From the IMG/VR virus record IMGVR_UViG_3300013233_000745, positions 1-24,152 of that record: a DNA stretch of 24,152 nt, one strand, 5' to 3'. The position numbers were made by a program, and so were the translations under genes. The DNA is from a virus. The notes beneath the pieces were generated by a model. The model saw only the letters and a list, made by a program, of their open reading frames with translations. It had not been told where the DNA came from and ran no database searches. Positions 6,126-11,556 of this stretch are shown one piece after another; positions within the stretch are counted from its first letter, which is position 1; every line of letters starts with the position of its first letter.

Positions 6126-6508
6126 GACTCCCATTCAAGGGGGCGGCTCATCCGCCCCACACAGACATTGTAGCGCGGGGGCCGAAAAAGGCAAGCCCCG
6201 GGGGGCGAAAATCCATCTTTTTTCTGCTCCCGTCGATTACCGGCGTTGGCCGGGCGATAGCCGCGGCCACGACCGAGCTCAACGCCCGCGCCGCCGCCGT
6301 AGCCACCGCCGCCGCCGCTGCCGCCGAAGCCCGAGCCCGAGCCGCCGCCAGCGCCATCGCCGTCGCCGCGGCCGTAGCTCGAGCCGCCGCCGAGGCCACT
6401 GCCATCGCCAGCGCCCACGCCGCCGCTCGAGCCGTAGCCGTAGCCCGCGCCGCTGCCGTAGCCCCAGCCGGCGGCGTAGCCGCGGCCGTCGTGGCAGCGC
6501 CTATCCAT
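6122..6508 (-). CDS. Gly-rich array protein 6, 128 aa
   Basis: Starts MDRRCHDGRGYAAGWGYG at 6508 in an ATGGATAG-type overlap. The Gly-rich part runs to about residue 80 and ends GAGVELGRGRGYRPANAG. The frame then enters the duplicated 160-base element, giving a basic segment NRREQKKDG and an unrelated tail up to a TGA at 6122. The second copy of the element reads a different frame after FSPP because of single-base indels. The last 25-30 residues may therefore not be selected, and the gene may overlap the promoter of the next unit. Confidence 0.58.
   Translation of the reverse strand: MDRRCHDGRGYAAGWGYGSGAGYGYGSSGGVGAGDGSGLGGGSSYGRGDGDGAGGGSGSGFGGSGGGGGYGGGAGVELGRGRGYRPANAGNRREQKKDGFSPPGACLFRPPRYNVCVGRMSRPLEWES
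6140..6158 (-). promoter_or_regulatory. 5' leader hairpin, copy 1
   Basis: Seven-base perfect arms (GGGGCGG and CCGCCCC) flank a five-base loop. It begins almost exactly at the predicted transcript start and sits about 15 bases ahead of the first start codons. Hairpins at the extreme 5' end can protect phage mRNAs from decay; it could equally be an operator. Confidence 0.6.
6167..6194 (-). promoter_or_regulatory. Predicted sigma-70-type promoter, copy 1
   Basis: On the minus strand, -35 TTGCCT (6194-6189) and -10 TACAAT (6172-6167) are separated by 16 bases. Transcription would start near 6160, two or so bases before the hairpin of 6140-6158, and read the 69-aa gene at 6125. Both hexamers and the spacing are conserved in the second copy at 7.4 kb. 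No start site has been measured. Confidence 0.5.
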
Positions 6509-6839
6509 CGCCACAGCCGCGTGCGTCGCCGACGCCCACATCACAGCCGTAGCCGTCGCCGCGGCCGTAGATCGAGCCGCCGCCGCCGCCGCAGCGGTAG
6601 CTGCCGCTGCCGCTGCCGCTGCCGTCGGCCCAGCCGCCGCCGCCGCTACAGCCGCCGCCGTCGCCGACACCGTAGCTGAGGCCGCCGCCGTCGTCGGCGC
6701 CGAAGCCGAAGCCGCCGCCCCAGGCGTCGCCCGCGCCCCAGCCGCCGCCGTCGCCAGCGCCCCCGCCGCCGTAGCCGCGGCCGTAGCCGCCGCCACCCGC
6801 AGCGCGGCCGCGGCCATCGTGGGGGCGGCCGCGGCTCAC
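6501..6839 (-). CDS. Gly-rich array protein 5, GTG start, 112 aa
   Basis: Begins at GTG 6839 as MSRGRPHDGRG, overlapping the TGA of the upstream gene as GTGA. The HDGRG signature is displaced by one or two residues compared with the others. The body contains GYGRGYGGGGAGDGGGWGAG and a Cys/Trp-containing middle (GGCSGGGGWADGSGSGSGS), and ends VGDARGCGDG, close to the end of array protein 3. The non-ATG start in the same overlap position supports reinitiation. Function unknown. Confidence 0.62.
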   Translation of the reverse strand: MSRGRPHDGRGRAAGGGGYGRGYGGGGAGDGGGWGAGDAWGGGFGFGADDGGGLSYGVGDGGGCSGGGGWADGSGSGSGSYRCGGGGGSIYGRGDGYGCDVGVGDARGCGDG

Positions 6840-7159
6840 CAGGCGGTGAGCCCGTCGCATCCGACGGGACGCCCGTCGGTGTCCCTCCGGAGCGGGCCGG
6901 GCGACATTACGTCGGCCCGCGCCGCCGCCGCGGCGACAATACCAGACACCACATACGTGGTGCCCGGCACCGGTGCGGGCAACCCCGTCGGGGCTCCCCG
7001 CTCTACCAGGGTCACCCGCACATGCGGATGGCCCGTCACGAACCCGGCATCCAGCCGGGCCTCCGCGACCCGCGCGGGGGTCGCGGAGGGTTCCAGGACG
7101 ATGGGCGCCCCATCGTCCCGGAATATCACCACTTGGTGTGGCGTCAGGTTGATCAGCAC
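6836..7159 (-). CDS. Small phage protein with INLTPH N-terminus, 107 aa
   Basis: Starts at GTG 7159 (MLINLTPHQVVIFRDDG), overlapping the upstream stop as GTGCTGA. The sequence continues APIVLEPSATPARVAEAR, then GLPAPVPGTTYVVSGIV, then ARADVMSPGPLRRDTDGR and ends VGCDGLTAW. I recognise this order (NLTPH..., a P-S/A-x-x-ARV block, GLPAP...YVVS, R-x-DV-x-x-PG) from small conserved proteins of unknown function in phages of high-GC bacteria. The longer open frame upstream is a shadow of the repeat element and should not be included. It forms a two-gene unit with the preceding 60-aa gene. Confidence 0.72.
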   Translation of the reverse strand: MLINLTPHQVVIFRDDGAPIVLEPSATPARVAEARLDAGFVTGHPHVRVTLVERGAPTGLPAPVPGTTYVVSGIVAAAAARADVMSPGPLRRDTDGRPVGCDGLTAW

Positions 7160-7335
7160 GTCGCCGTCGCCGCGGCCGAAGCCGCCTCCGCCTCCGCCTC
7201 GGTCGCCCGCAGCGGCACTTCCGCCACAGCCTGTCCTTCGAGGGCGGCGGCTTCGGCTTCGGCGCGGGTAAGGTGGGCGCTTACGGGCCCACCAGCTTCG
7301 TGGTGTCGGTCCACCACGACATATATTGTCATCAT
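7153..7335 (-). CDS. Small unknown protein, 60 aa
   Basis: Starts MMTIYVVVDRHHEAGG at 7335 (or 7332), with AAAGG five bases upstream. The N-terminal hydrophobic strand MTIYVVVD is followed by LTRAEAEAAALEGQAVAEV, an Ala/Glu-rich helix, and a low-complexity Ala/Glu/Thr tail ending with Cys. The composition is ordinary apart from the tail. The stop overlaps the start of the INLTPH gene by seven bases. No family recognised. It is the first gene behind the 7.4-kb promoter-like element. Confidence 0.62.
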   Translation of the reverse strand: MMTIYVVVDRHHEAGGPVSAHLTRAEAEAAALEGQAVAEVPLRATEAEAEAASAAATATC

Positions 7336-7343
7336 CGCTACCT

Positions 7344-7509
7344 TTAGGGGGGCGGCTCATCCGCCCCACACAGACATTGTAGCGCGGGGGCGAAAAAAGG
7401 CAAGCCCCGGGGGGGCGAAAATCCATCTTTTTTCTGCGACCGTCGATTACCGGCGTTGGCCGGGCGATAGCCGCGGCCACGACCGAGCTCAACGCCCGCG
7501 CCGCCGCCG
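7344..7509 (-). repeat. Duplicated 160-bp promoter-like element, copy 2
   Basis: Second copy of the element at 6138-6299. The stretch from the leader hairpin through AAGCCCC and the poly-A run to CGATAGCCGCGGCCACGA is almost base-for-base the same. The copies lie about 1.2 kb apart and both separate a run of Gly-rich genes from a pair of ordinary genes. Confidence 0.85.
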
Positions 7510-7547
7510 AAGCCGCTGCCACGGCCATCGTGGTGGGGGCTATCCAT
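7344..7547 (-). CDS. Gly-rich array protein 4, short with basic tail, 67 aa
   Basis: Starts MDSPHHDGRGSGFGGGAG at 7547 with an ATGGATAG overlap. Only about 25 Gly-rich residues follow before VELGRGRGYRPANAGNRR and QKKDGFSPP, which come from the duplicated element. The final 20 residues (Phe/Pro/Ala-rich) are in a different frame from the other copy. It may be a full member cut down by insertion of the promoter element. Function unknown. Confidence 0.55.
   Translation of the reverse strand: MDSPHHDGRGSGFGGGAGVELGRGRGYRPANAGNRRSQKKDGFSPPRGLPFFAPALQCLCGADEPPP
7376..7403 (-). promoter_or_regulatory. Predicted sigma-70-type promoter, copy 2
   Basis: Minus-strand -35 TTGCCT (7403-7398) and -10 TACAAT (7381-7376) with 16-base spacing, as in copy 1. 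Although the neighbouring homopolymers changed length, the spacing stayed at 16, which argues for selection on the promoter. Leader hairpin arms are 7349-7355 and 7361-7367. The first gene read would be the 60-aa protein at 7335. Confidence 0.5.
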
Positions 7548-7875
7548 CGCCACCGCCGCGGGCGTCGCCGCCGCCCACGCCCCAGCCGCCGCCGCATCCG
7601 AAGCCCGAGCCGTAGCCCGAGCCGCCGCCCCAGCTCGAGCCGCCGCCCCAGCCGTATCCGTCGCCCCAGCCGTCGCCAGCGCCAGCGCCGCCGCCGCCCG
7701 CGCCGCCGCCGTCGCGGTAGCCCCAGCCGGCACCGGCGCCCCAGCCGGAGCCGGTGCCGGTGCCGTCGCCGTAGCCGCGGCCGCAATCGTATCCAGCGCC
7801 GATGCCCACACCACCGCCGTCGCCGCAGCCCCAGCCGGCGGCGTAGCCGCTGCCGTCGTGGGGGTGCCTACTCAT
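7540..7875 (-). CDS. Gly-rich array protein 3, 111 aa
   Basis: Starts MSRHPHDGSGYAAGWGCG at 7875. The body includes DGTGTGSGWGAGAGWGYRDGG, GDGWGDGYGWGGG and a long stretch with Trp and Ser (GSSWGGGSGYGSGFGCGGG), ending GGGDARGGGDG. Trp rather than Tyr is the main aromatic residue, unlike proteins later in the array. Function unknown. It overlaps its neighbours at both ends by stop-start fusions. Confidence 0.65.
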   Translation of the reverse strand: MSRHPHDGSGYAAGWGCGDGGGVGIGAGYDCGRGYGDGTGTGSGWGAGAGWGYRDGGGAGGGGAGAGDGWGDGYGWGGGSSWGGGSGYGSGFGCGGGWGVGGGDARGGGDG

Positions 7876-8167
7876 CGTAGCCGCCGTATCCGTCACCGCG
7901 GCCGCCACCGGCGCCCGCGCCGAAGCCGTCGCCGCGGGCGTATCCGCGGCCGAAGCCCGAGCCGCCGCCGAAGCCGTTGCCGTTGCCGTCGCCGTAGCCC
8001 CAGCCGGTGCCGTGGCCGTGCCCGAGCTCGTCGCCCGCGCCGTATCCGTATCCGTAGCTGTCACCGGCGCCGCCGTCGCCGAAGCCGCCGCCGCCGCCGA
8101 AGCCCGCGCCGCTGCCGTAGCCCCAGCCGGCGGCGTAGCCGCGGCCATCGTGGGGGCGCCTACTCAT
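7868..8167 (-). CDS. Gly-rich array protein 2, 99 aa
   Basis: Starts MSRRPHDGRGYAAGWGYG at 8167, nearly the same first eighteen residues as array proteins 3 and 6, showing recent duplication of the 5' ends. It carries the GAGDELGHGHGTGWGYG module and GNGNGFGGGSGFGRGYARG, and ends GYGGYDE. Function unknown. The stop overlaps the next start as ATGAGTAG. Confidence 0.65.
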   Translation of the reverse strand: MSRRPHDGRGYAAGWGYGSGAGFGGGGGFGDGGAGDSYGYGYGAGDELGHGHGTGWGYGDGNGNGFGGGSGFGRGYARGDGFGAGAGGGRGDGYGGYDE

Positions 8168-8699
8168 TGCCGCCGCCGCGTGCGTCGCCGTCACCGCTGC
8201 CGTCGCCAGCGCCGCCGCCGCGGCCGTATCCGCGGCCGTATCCGCGGCCGCCGCCCGAGCCGCCGCCGAAGCCGTGGCCGTTGCCGTGGCCGGCGCCCCA
8301 GCCGGCGCCGCCACCGGCGCCGCCACCGGCGCCAAAGCCGTATCCATAGCTGTCACCGGCGCCGCCGCCCGCGCCGTCGCCCGCGCCGTCGCCCGAGCCG
8401 GAGCCCCAACCGTCGCCGTCGCCGTCGCCCGCGCCGTCGACGACCCCCAGGTGACGCCTACCATCATCGCGCGTCGCCAGCGGCAGCGCGGGCGGCGGCG
8501 CTGGCGACGGCGCTGGCGACGGCGGCGAATAGCAGCTAGCCGCCGCCAGCGCGGCGCGCACCCACGCGGCGCGGGTCGTGCCGGCGGCGGCGGCGGCGGC
8601 GCCGATCGCCGCCAGTAGCTGCGGCGGCATCGCCACGCGCGATAGGCGCGCGCCATATGCCGGGCGTCCACGACGGCGATGTGGTCGTACGCTCATCAT
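8160..8699 (-). CDS. Ribbon-helix-helix domain fused to a Gly-rich tail (array protein 1), 179 aa
   Basis: Two ATGs at 8699 and 8696 overlap the exonuclease stop as ATGA. Residues about 18-54 read RLSRVAMPPQLLAAIG then GTTRAAWVRAALAAA. This is a strand of alternating residues, a helix, a G-T-T turn and a second helix, as in Arc/CopG-type ribbon-helix-helix DNA-binding proteins. A Pro/Ser/Ala linker (about 58-72) leads into DGAGDGDGDGWGSG and a Gly-rich tail like that of the array, ending GDARGGGNE. The N-terminal MMSVRPHRRRG resembles a degenerate form of the array signature. The fusion suggests the Gly-rich tails can be attached to DNA-bound proteins; the cell target is unknown. Confidence 0.65.
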   Translation of the reverse strand: MMSVRPHRRRGRPAYGARLSRVAMPPQLLAAIGAAAAAAGTTRAAWVRAALAAASCYSPPSPAPSPAPPPALPLATRDDGRRHLGVVDGAGDGDGDGWGSGSGDGAGDGAGGGAGDSYGYGFGAGGGAGGGAGWGAGHGNGHGFGGGSGGGRGYGRGYGRGGGAGDGSGDGDARGGGNE

Positions 8700-9439
8700 T
8701 TCCCCTCGCCGTGCCAATGTGCCGCCAGATGTAGGGCTTCGAGGTCCATAATCGCGCGCATCAGCCACACGTCCTCGCGGACATGCTCATCAATCGCGAC
8801 GAGGTCATCGGCGGCCCATGCGTCCGCGATATCACCGCCGGTACCGGCATTTACGGCGAGCCCGTAGCTCTGTGCCACGCGCTGCAATCCCCATCCGCTG
8901 CGCCGGTCCATCGCGCGCGCAATGCATCGCTCGGACGGATCGTCGCACCGCACCGACGACCAATATGCCCTAGCGCCGCGAATTTCCGGCCGCACGAGCA
9001 TACCTAGCGGCTGTTGCAGCCGCTGTAGCCGCACGAGCCTACCACGCAGGTACGGAAAATCGAAAGACCCCCCGTTCCACGCCGACAATGCGACCACATT
9101 GTGCCGCTGTAGCCACTCATTCGCGCCGTCGATGACGCTCATTTCGTCACCGACCGCCGACCACACGTCGGCCGGCCCGGTACAGGGCGCATCGGCGACC
9201 GCCAGGCCGATCGCGACAATATGTGACGTATCGGGAGCGATCGTGCGATGTAGCAGCCACCGCCGACGCTGCTCCTCCCTCTTCGCGTCGCCGATCGTGC
9301 GCCACCATTTTGCGATCGCATCGGCGGAACGGTAGTTCCCCGGCGGCTTTACGCCGGCTGTAGCCTCGGCGGGCAAGTCGATCGGGCGGCCGCGCGCAAT
9401 CACGTCCGCCACACACTCCACGTCGATCAGCGCCCTCAT
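8696..9439 (-). CDS. DEDD-type 3'-5' exonuclease (DnaQ/PolB exonuclease-like), 247 aa
   Basis: Exo I motif D-x-E is in ALIDVEC (Asp6, Glu8). VKPPGNY and the following helix are typical of phage exonucleases of this group. TSHIVAIGLAVAD gives the next strand. Exo II is in SAWNGGSFDFPYLRGR (Asn and Asp), and Exo III is in HVREDVWLMRAI. In DEDDy enzymes the last motif is YxxxD; here His occupies the Tyr position with the same spacing. It would degrade DNA 3' to 5' with two metal ions, and beside an ERF protein it may prepare single strands for recombination. The ATG at 9439 overlaps the previous gene as ATGA. Confidence 0.8.
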   Translation of the reverse strand: MRALIDVECVADVIARGRPIDLPAEATAGVKPPGNYRSADAIAKWWRTIGDAKREEQRRRWLLHRTIAPDTSHIVAIGLAVADAPCTGPADVWSAVGDEMSVIDGANEWLQRHNVVALSAWNGGSFDFPYLRGRLVRLQRLQQPLGMLVRPEIRGARAYWSSVRCDDPSERCIARAMDRRSGWGLQRVAQSYGLAVNAGTGGDIADAWAADDLVAIDEHVREDVWLMRAIMDLEALHLAAHWHGEGK

Positions 9440-9627
9440 GGCGCTGCTCGCCGATCATGCGCCGCCGCCGCCGCATATGCCGCGGCGAGCCCCATTGCCA
9501 GCAGCGCGTTGGCGGCGCTCGCTGGATTCGGGCGCACCCCCGTGCGCGTGTACACCCATTCGCGATATTCGGCGATCCGCGCCTTGTTTGCCACGGTAAT
9601 CGCCAGTCGTTGTCGCGTGTGCGCCAT
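9436..9627 (-). CDS. Small putative DNA-binding protein, 63 aa
   Basis: Start ATG 9627 (MAHTRQRLAITVANKARI), preceded by AGGAGG with four bases spacing. The product has a short basic strand (RQRLAITV), a helix (NKARIAEYREWVYTRTG) and a second helix (PASAANALLAMGLAAAYAAA). That order fits a ribbon-helix-helix-like dimer that could regulate this divergent region, but the match is weak. It is the first gene of the leftward operon and overlaps the exonuclease start. Confidence 0.6.
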   Translation of the reverse strand: MAHTRQRLAITVANKARIAEYREWVYTRTGVRPNPASAANALLAMGLAAAYAAAAAHDRRAAP

Positions 9628-9772
9628 CGTACCTCCTGGCCCCCAGGTAGCCCGGGGGGCCGCCCGCGCGCCACCCATCCAGCGTACCCCCGGTATCCCC
9701 AGGGCGCCCCGACGGTGGCGGGTGGCGCGCGGGGGCCACCCGGGCTACGGGGGCCCAGGAGGTACGATGGCG
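9622..9772. repeat. Large inverted repeat holding divergent start sites
   Basis: Left arm 9622-9676 and right arm 9720-9772 are near-perfect reverse complements of about 53-55 bases, with only a few single-base gaps. The centre, 9677-9719, is unique. Each arm contains AGGAGGTACGATGGCG reading outward, so both divergent genes have the same leader, ribosome binding site, start codon and second codon (Met-Ala). No convincing -35/-10 pair is seen. The region is likely the shared control site of both operons. Confidence 0.85.
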
Positions 9773-10549
9773 GATGGGAGTGGGCCCATGAGTGGGCCCC
9801 TGATGGCGGTGTTGCGTGACGGATGCGCGATGTCCGCAGAATGTGGTGCATTGTTCGCCGCATTGGCGGCGGCGCAGGGGGACTTTCCGCCGCTTCAACG
9901 CGACCGTAACGTGCGCGTGCGGATGAAAAAGGGCGGGGAATACAGGTACAGGTACACCACGCTCGGCGCGCTGCAGCGCGCCACAAGGCCGATTCTGGCC
10001 GCTCACGAGCTGGCGCTCACGCAGCTCACCCATCGCGTACACGGCGCGGTCGGCGTAGTGACGATTCTCGGCCACGCCAGCGGACAATGGCTCGCCGCGC
10101 TGACAATGGTCGACGTGATGGATACGGACGCGCAAGTGCAGGGCGGCGGATACACCTATGCGCGGCGATACGGGTGGGCCGCGATACTCGGCGTCGCAAG
10201 CGAACAAGACACCGACGGTCCACCCCAAAGCGACGAAATATCACGCCATGTGGGCCCGTCGCCGCGGCCGGCGCCGACGCCTGCGCCCGCCCCGACGGGC
10301 GGGCACCACCCGTCGTGGAAGGCAGATCGCAAGCGCTTCTGCGCCGCGATAGCGCCGCTTGGCGGCTACGAAACGGTCGCGGCCTACTGTGAGCGGCGTG
10401 GTTGGGGCCGCCCGTCGGCGTGGGCGCAGGCGTGGCGCACCAAGTGGCTAGCCCGCCACGGCGATCTGCCGGCCGGCGTGTGGGCCGACATGCTGGAGAG
10501 CGTCGAAATGCACCCCGATAATGTCGGGGAAAACAAGGAGGAAGGATGA
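9767..10549 (+). CDS. ERF-family single-strand annealing recombinase, 260 aa
   Basis: Start ATG 9767 follows AGGAGG in the inverted repeat; the earlier in-frame ATG lies in the divergent gene and is rejected. The N-terminal half carries the ERF hallmarks: YRYRYTTLGALQRATRPIL, a strand GVVTILGHASGQWLAA, and QGGGYTYARRYGWAAILGV followed by acidic EQDTDG. A Pro/Ala-rich linker joins a C-terminal helical part (KRFCAAIAPLGGYETVAAY). ERF proteins anneal complementary single strands in phage recombination and genome circularisation. The divergent exonuclease is a natural partner. Confidence 0.85.
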   Translation: MADGSGPMSGPLMAVLRDGCAMSAECGALFAALAAAQGDFPPLQRDRNVRVRMKKGGEYRYRYTTLGALQRATRPILAAHELALTQLTHRVHGAVGVVTILGHASGQWLAALTMVDVMDTDAQVQGGGYTYARRYGWAAILGVASEQDTDGPPQSDEISRHVGPSPRPAPTPAPAPTGGHHPSWKADRKRFCAAIAPLGGYETVAAYCERRGWGRPSAWAQAWRTKWLARHGDLPAGVWADMLESVEMHPDNVGENKEEG

Positions 10550-10734
10550 CAATTAGGAATGTCGTTGGCTACCTGGTGCTGGGTAGCCTATGCTTTGCGG
10601 CGGGCGTGCTGCTCGTGCTCGCCGCATCGGAGCCAGCGCTGACGCCGCCGGAACCCATCGAGGCATGCCCGCAATGCGCATGCGTGGCCACGTGGCCTGC
10701 GCCATGCCCGCGATATGTACGGTGGGCGCCATGA
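10546..10734 (+). CDS. Small membrane protein with Cys-rich tail, 62 aa
   Basis: Overlaps the ERF stop as ATGA, with AAGGAGGAAGG ahead of it. Residues about 5-27 (NVVGYLVLGSLCFAAGVLLVL) form one membrane helix. A Pro-rich segment follows, with Cys residues in CPQCAC and PCPRY that could bind a metal or form disulphides outside the cytoplasm. No family recognised. Confidence 0.62.
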   Translation: MTIRNVVGYLVLGSLCFAAGVLLVLAASEPALTPPEPIEACPQCACVATWPAPCPRYVRWAP

Positions 10735-11183
10735 TATCGGCGTCTGATCGGCGCTGGGTCGTGCGGGCGCTGTACGGCCGGCGAAAGCGGTACGAGCCAC
10801 AGGCGATTGCCTGCGCGCTAGATGGCCTGCACTACATCCGCGCTGCTGGCGTCACCGATGTCGTGCAAAATGGCGCCGGCAACTACATTACCAGGCAATG
10901 GCCGCCCGGCCTGACAATGGCCGCCCTGCAGATGGTGCAGGACGAGGGCGACGCGCTGGACAGCCTAGCGGCGCGCGCGCGAAGCGCACCGTGGCTTGCG
11001 GAATGGACCGGTATCGGCTTGACGCGGCTGCGCCGATTGTGCCGCGCGATGTACGACGATGGGCTGGTAGATCATATACGGGTGGACGGCCATCCGGGAT
11101 GGGCCATCAGCGGCGTGGGCATCGCGTACCTGGCGGCACCCATTGGCATTGCACGCGACGAGGTGACGGTGGCGCGTGGCTGA
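10731..11183 (+). CDS. Putative winged-helix DNA-binding protein, 150 aa
   Basis: ATG 10731 overlaps the preceding stop as ATGA; the open frame upstream overlaps the previous gene and is not used. The C-terminal part reads WLAEWTGIGLTRLRRLCRAM, then YDDGLVDHIRVDGHPGWAIS and GVGIAYLAA. This is a helix-turn-helix with a recognition helix, the 'DGLVDxxxVDGxPGW' wing and a last helix, the layout of MarR/PadR-like winged helices. The N-terminal part (RKRYEPQAIACALDGLHYI) is helical and unassigned. It may regulate the divergent region or the recombination operon. Confidence 0.6.
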   Translation: MISASDRRWVVRALYGRRKRYEPQAIACALDGLHYIRAAGVTDVVQNGAGNYITRQWPPGLTMAALQMVQDEGDALDSLAARARSAPWLAEWTGIGLTRLRRLCRAMYDDGLVDHIRVDGHPGWAISGVGIAYLAAPIGIARDEVTVARG

Positions 11184-11556
11184 CGCCGACGGCCCGTCGG
11201 CGCGCGTGTGGCGTGGCATTGTGCGCGCACATCGCCGCCAAGTAGCCGGCCTGCACGCCGACTTACGCGTGCAGCGGGAGGCGCTGGCCATGGCGCGCGC
11301 CGAAGTGCAGCTATTGCGCGCCACGTTGCGCGCCCGCCCGATGGCGCCGGAGCCGGCGCCGATCGTGCGCGTGGCCTGGGAGGATGCCGCCGAAACGGCG
11401 CGGGTAATGGCCCTACAGGCGCACGTGGCGCGCCTGGAGGCTTGGGGGCGTGCGGTCGCGGCGGCGCTGCAGCAGGCGGGTGTACCCATGCGTAGCGGCC
11501 GCGTCGCGCCGGATACCCTGCTCGAGCGGCTGCGCGCCTGGCGCGCCGCGCCGTGA
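11176..11556 (+). CDS. Coiled-coil protein of unknown function, 126 aa
   Basis: GTG start at 11176 overlaps the winged-helix stop by eight bases (GTGGCTGA). Most of the protein is Ala/Arg/Glu-rich helix with heptad-like spacing (VAGLHADLRVQREALAMARAEV and MALQAHVARLEAWGRAVAAAL), interrupted by a Pro-rich turn (RPMAPEPAPIVRV). It resembles phage proteins that dimerise through coiled coils, with no identified activity. It belongs to the overlapping recombination operon. Confidence 0.6.
   Translation: MADADGPSARVWRGIVRAHRRQVAGLHADLRVQREALAMARAEVQLLRATLRARPMAPEPAPIVRVAWEDAAETARVMALQAHVARLEAWGRAVAAALQQAGVPMRSGRVAPDTLLERLRAWRAAP

Larger units (their letters stand above)
6138..6299 (-). repeat. Duplicated 160-bp promoter-like element, copy 1
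   Basis: Nearly identical to 7344-7509 in the same orientation. Differences are a few homopolymer length changes, a C/A-type shuffle near a poly-A run, and a two-base change. It spans the C-terminal codons of a Gly-rich gene, a sigma-70-like promoter, and a leader hairpin. The indels change the reading frame in the 3' part, so conservation there is better explained by a DNA or RNA function than by protein. Confidence 0.85.

Noticed and set aside
5872-6173. Several Arg-rich or Pro-rich small open frames on both strands around 5.9-6.1 kb
   Set aside because: They overlap the 69-aa helical gene, have no ribosome binding site, and show shadow composition.
6836-7786. A 316-residue fusion reading through the promoter-like repeat into the INLTPH gene
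   Set aside because: The first 200 residues are Arg-rich shadow sequence crossing the repeat element and two other genes. The GTG at 7159 with a seven-base overlap gives the recognisable protein.
2948-8450. CRISPR array or VNTR/minisatellite
   Set aside because: The similarity comes from codon-scale GCC-rich repeats within proteins. There are no equal-length direct repeats with unique spacers.
9509-9766. N-terminal extension of the ERF protein
   Set aside because: It runs through the divergent gene and inverted repeat. The SD AGGAGG and the domain start both point to ATG 9767.
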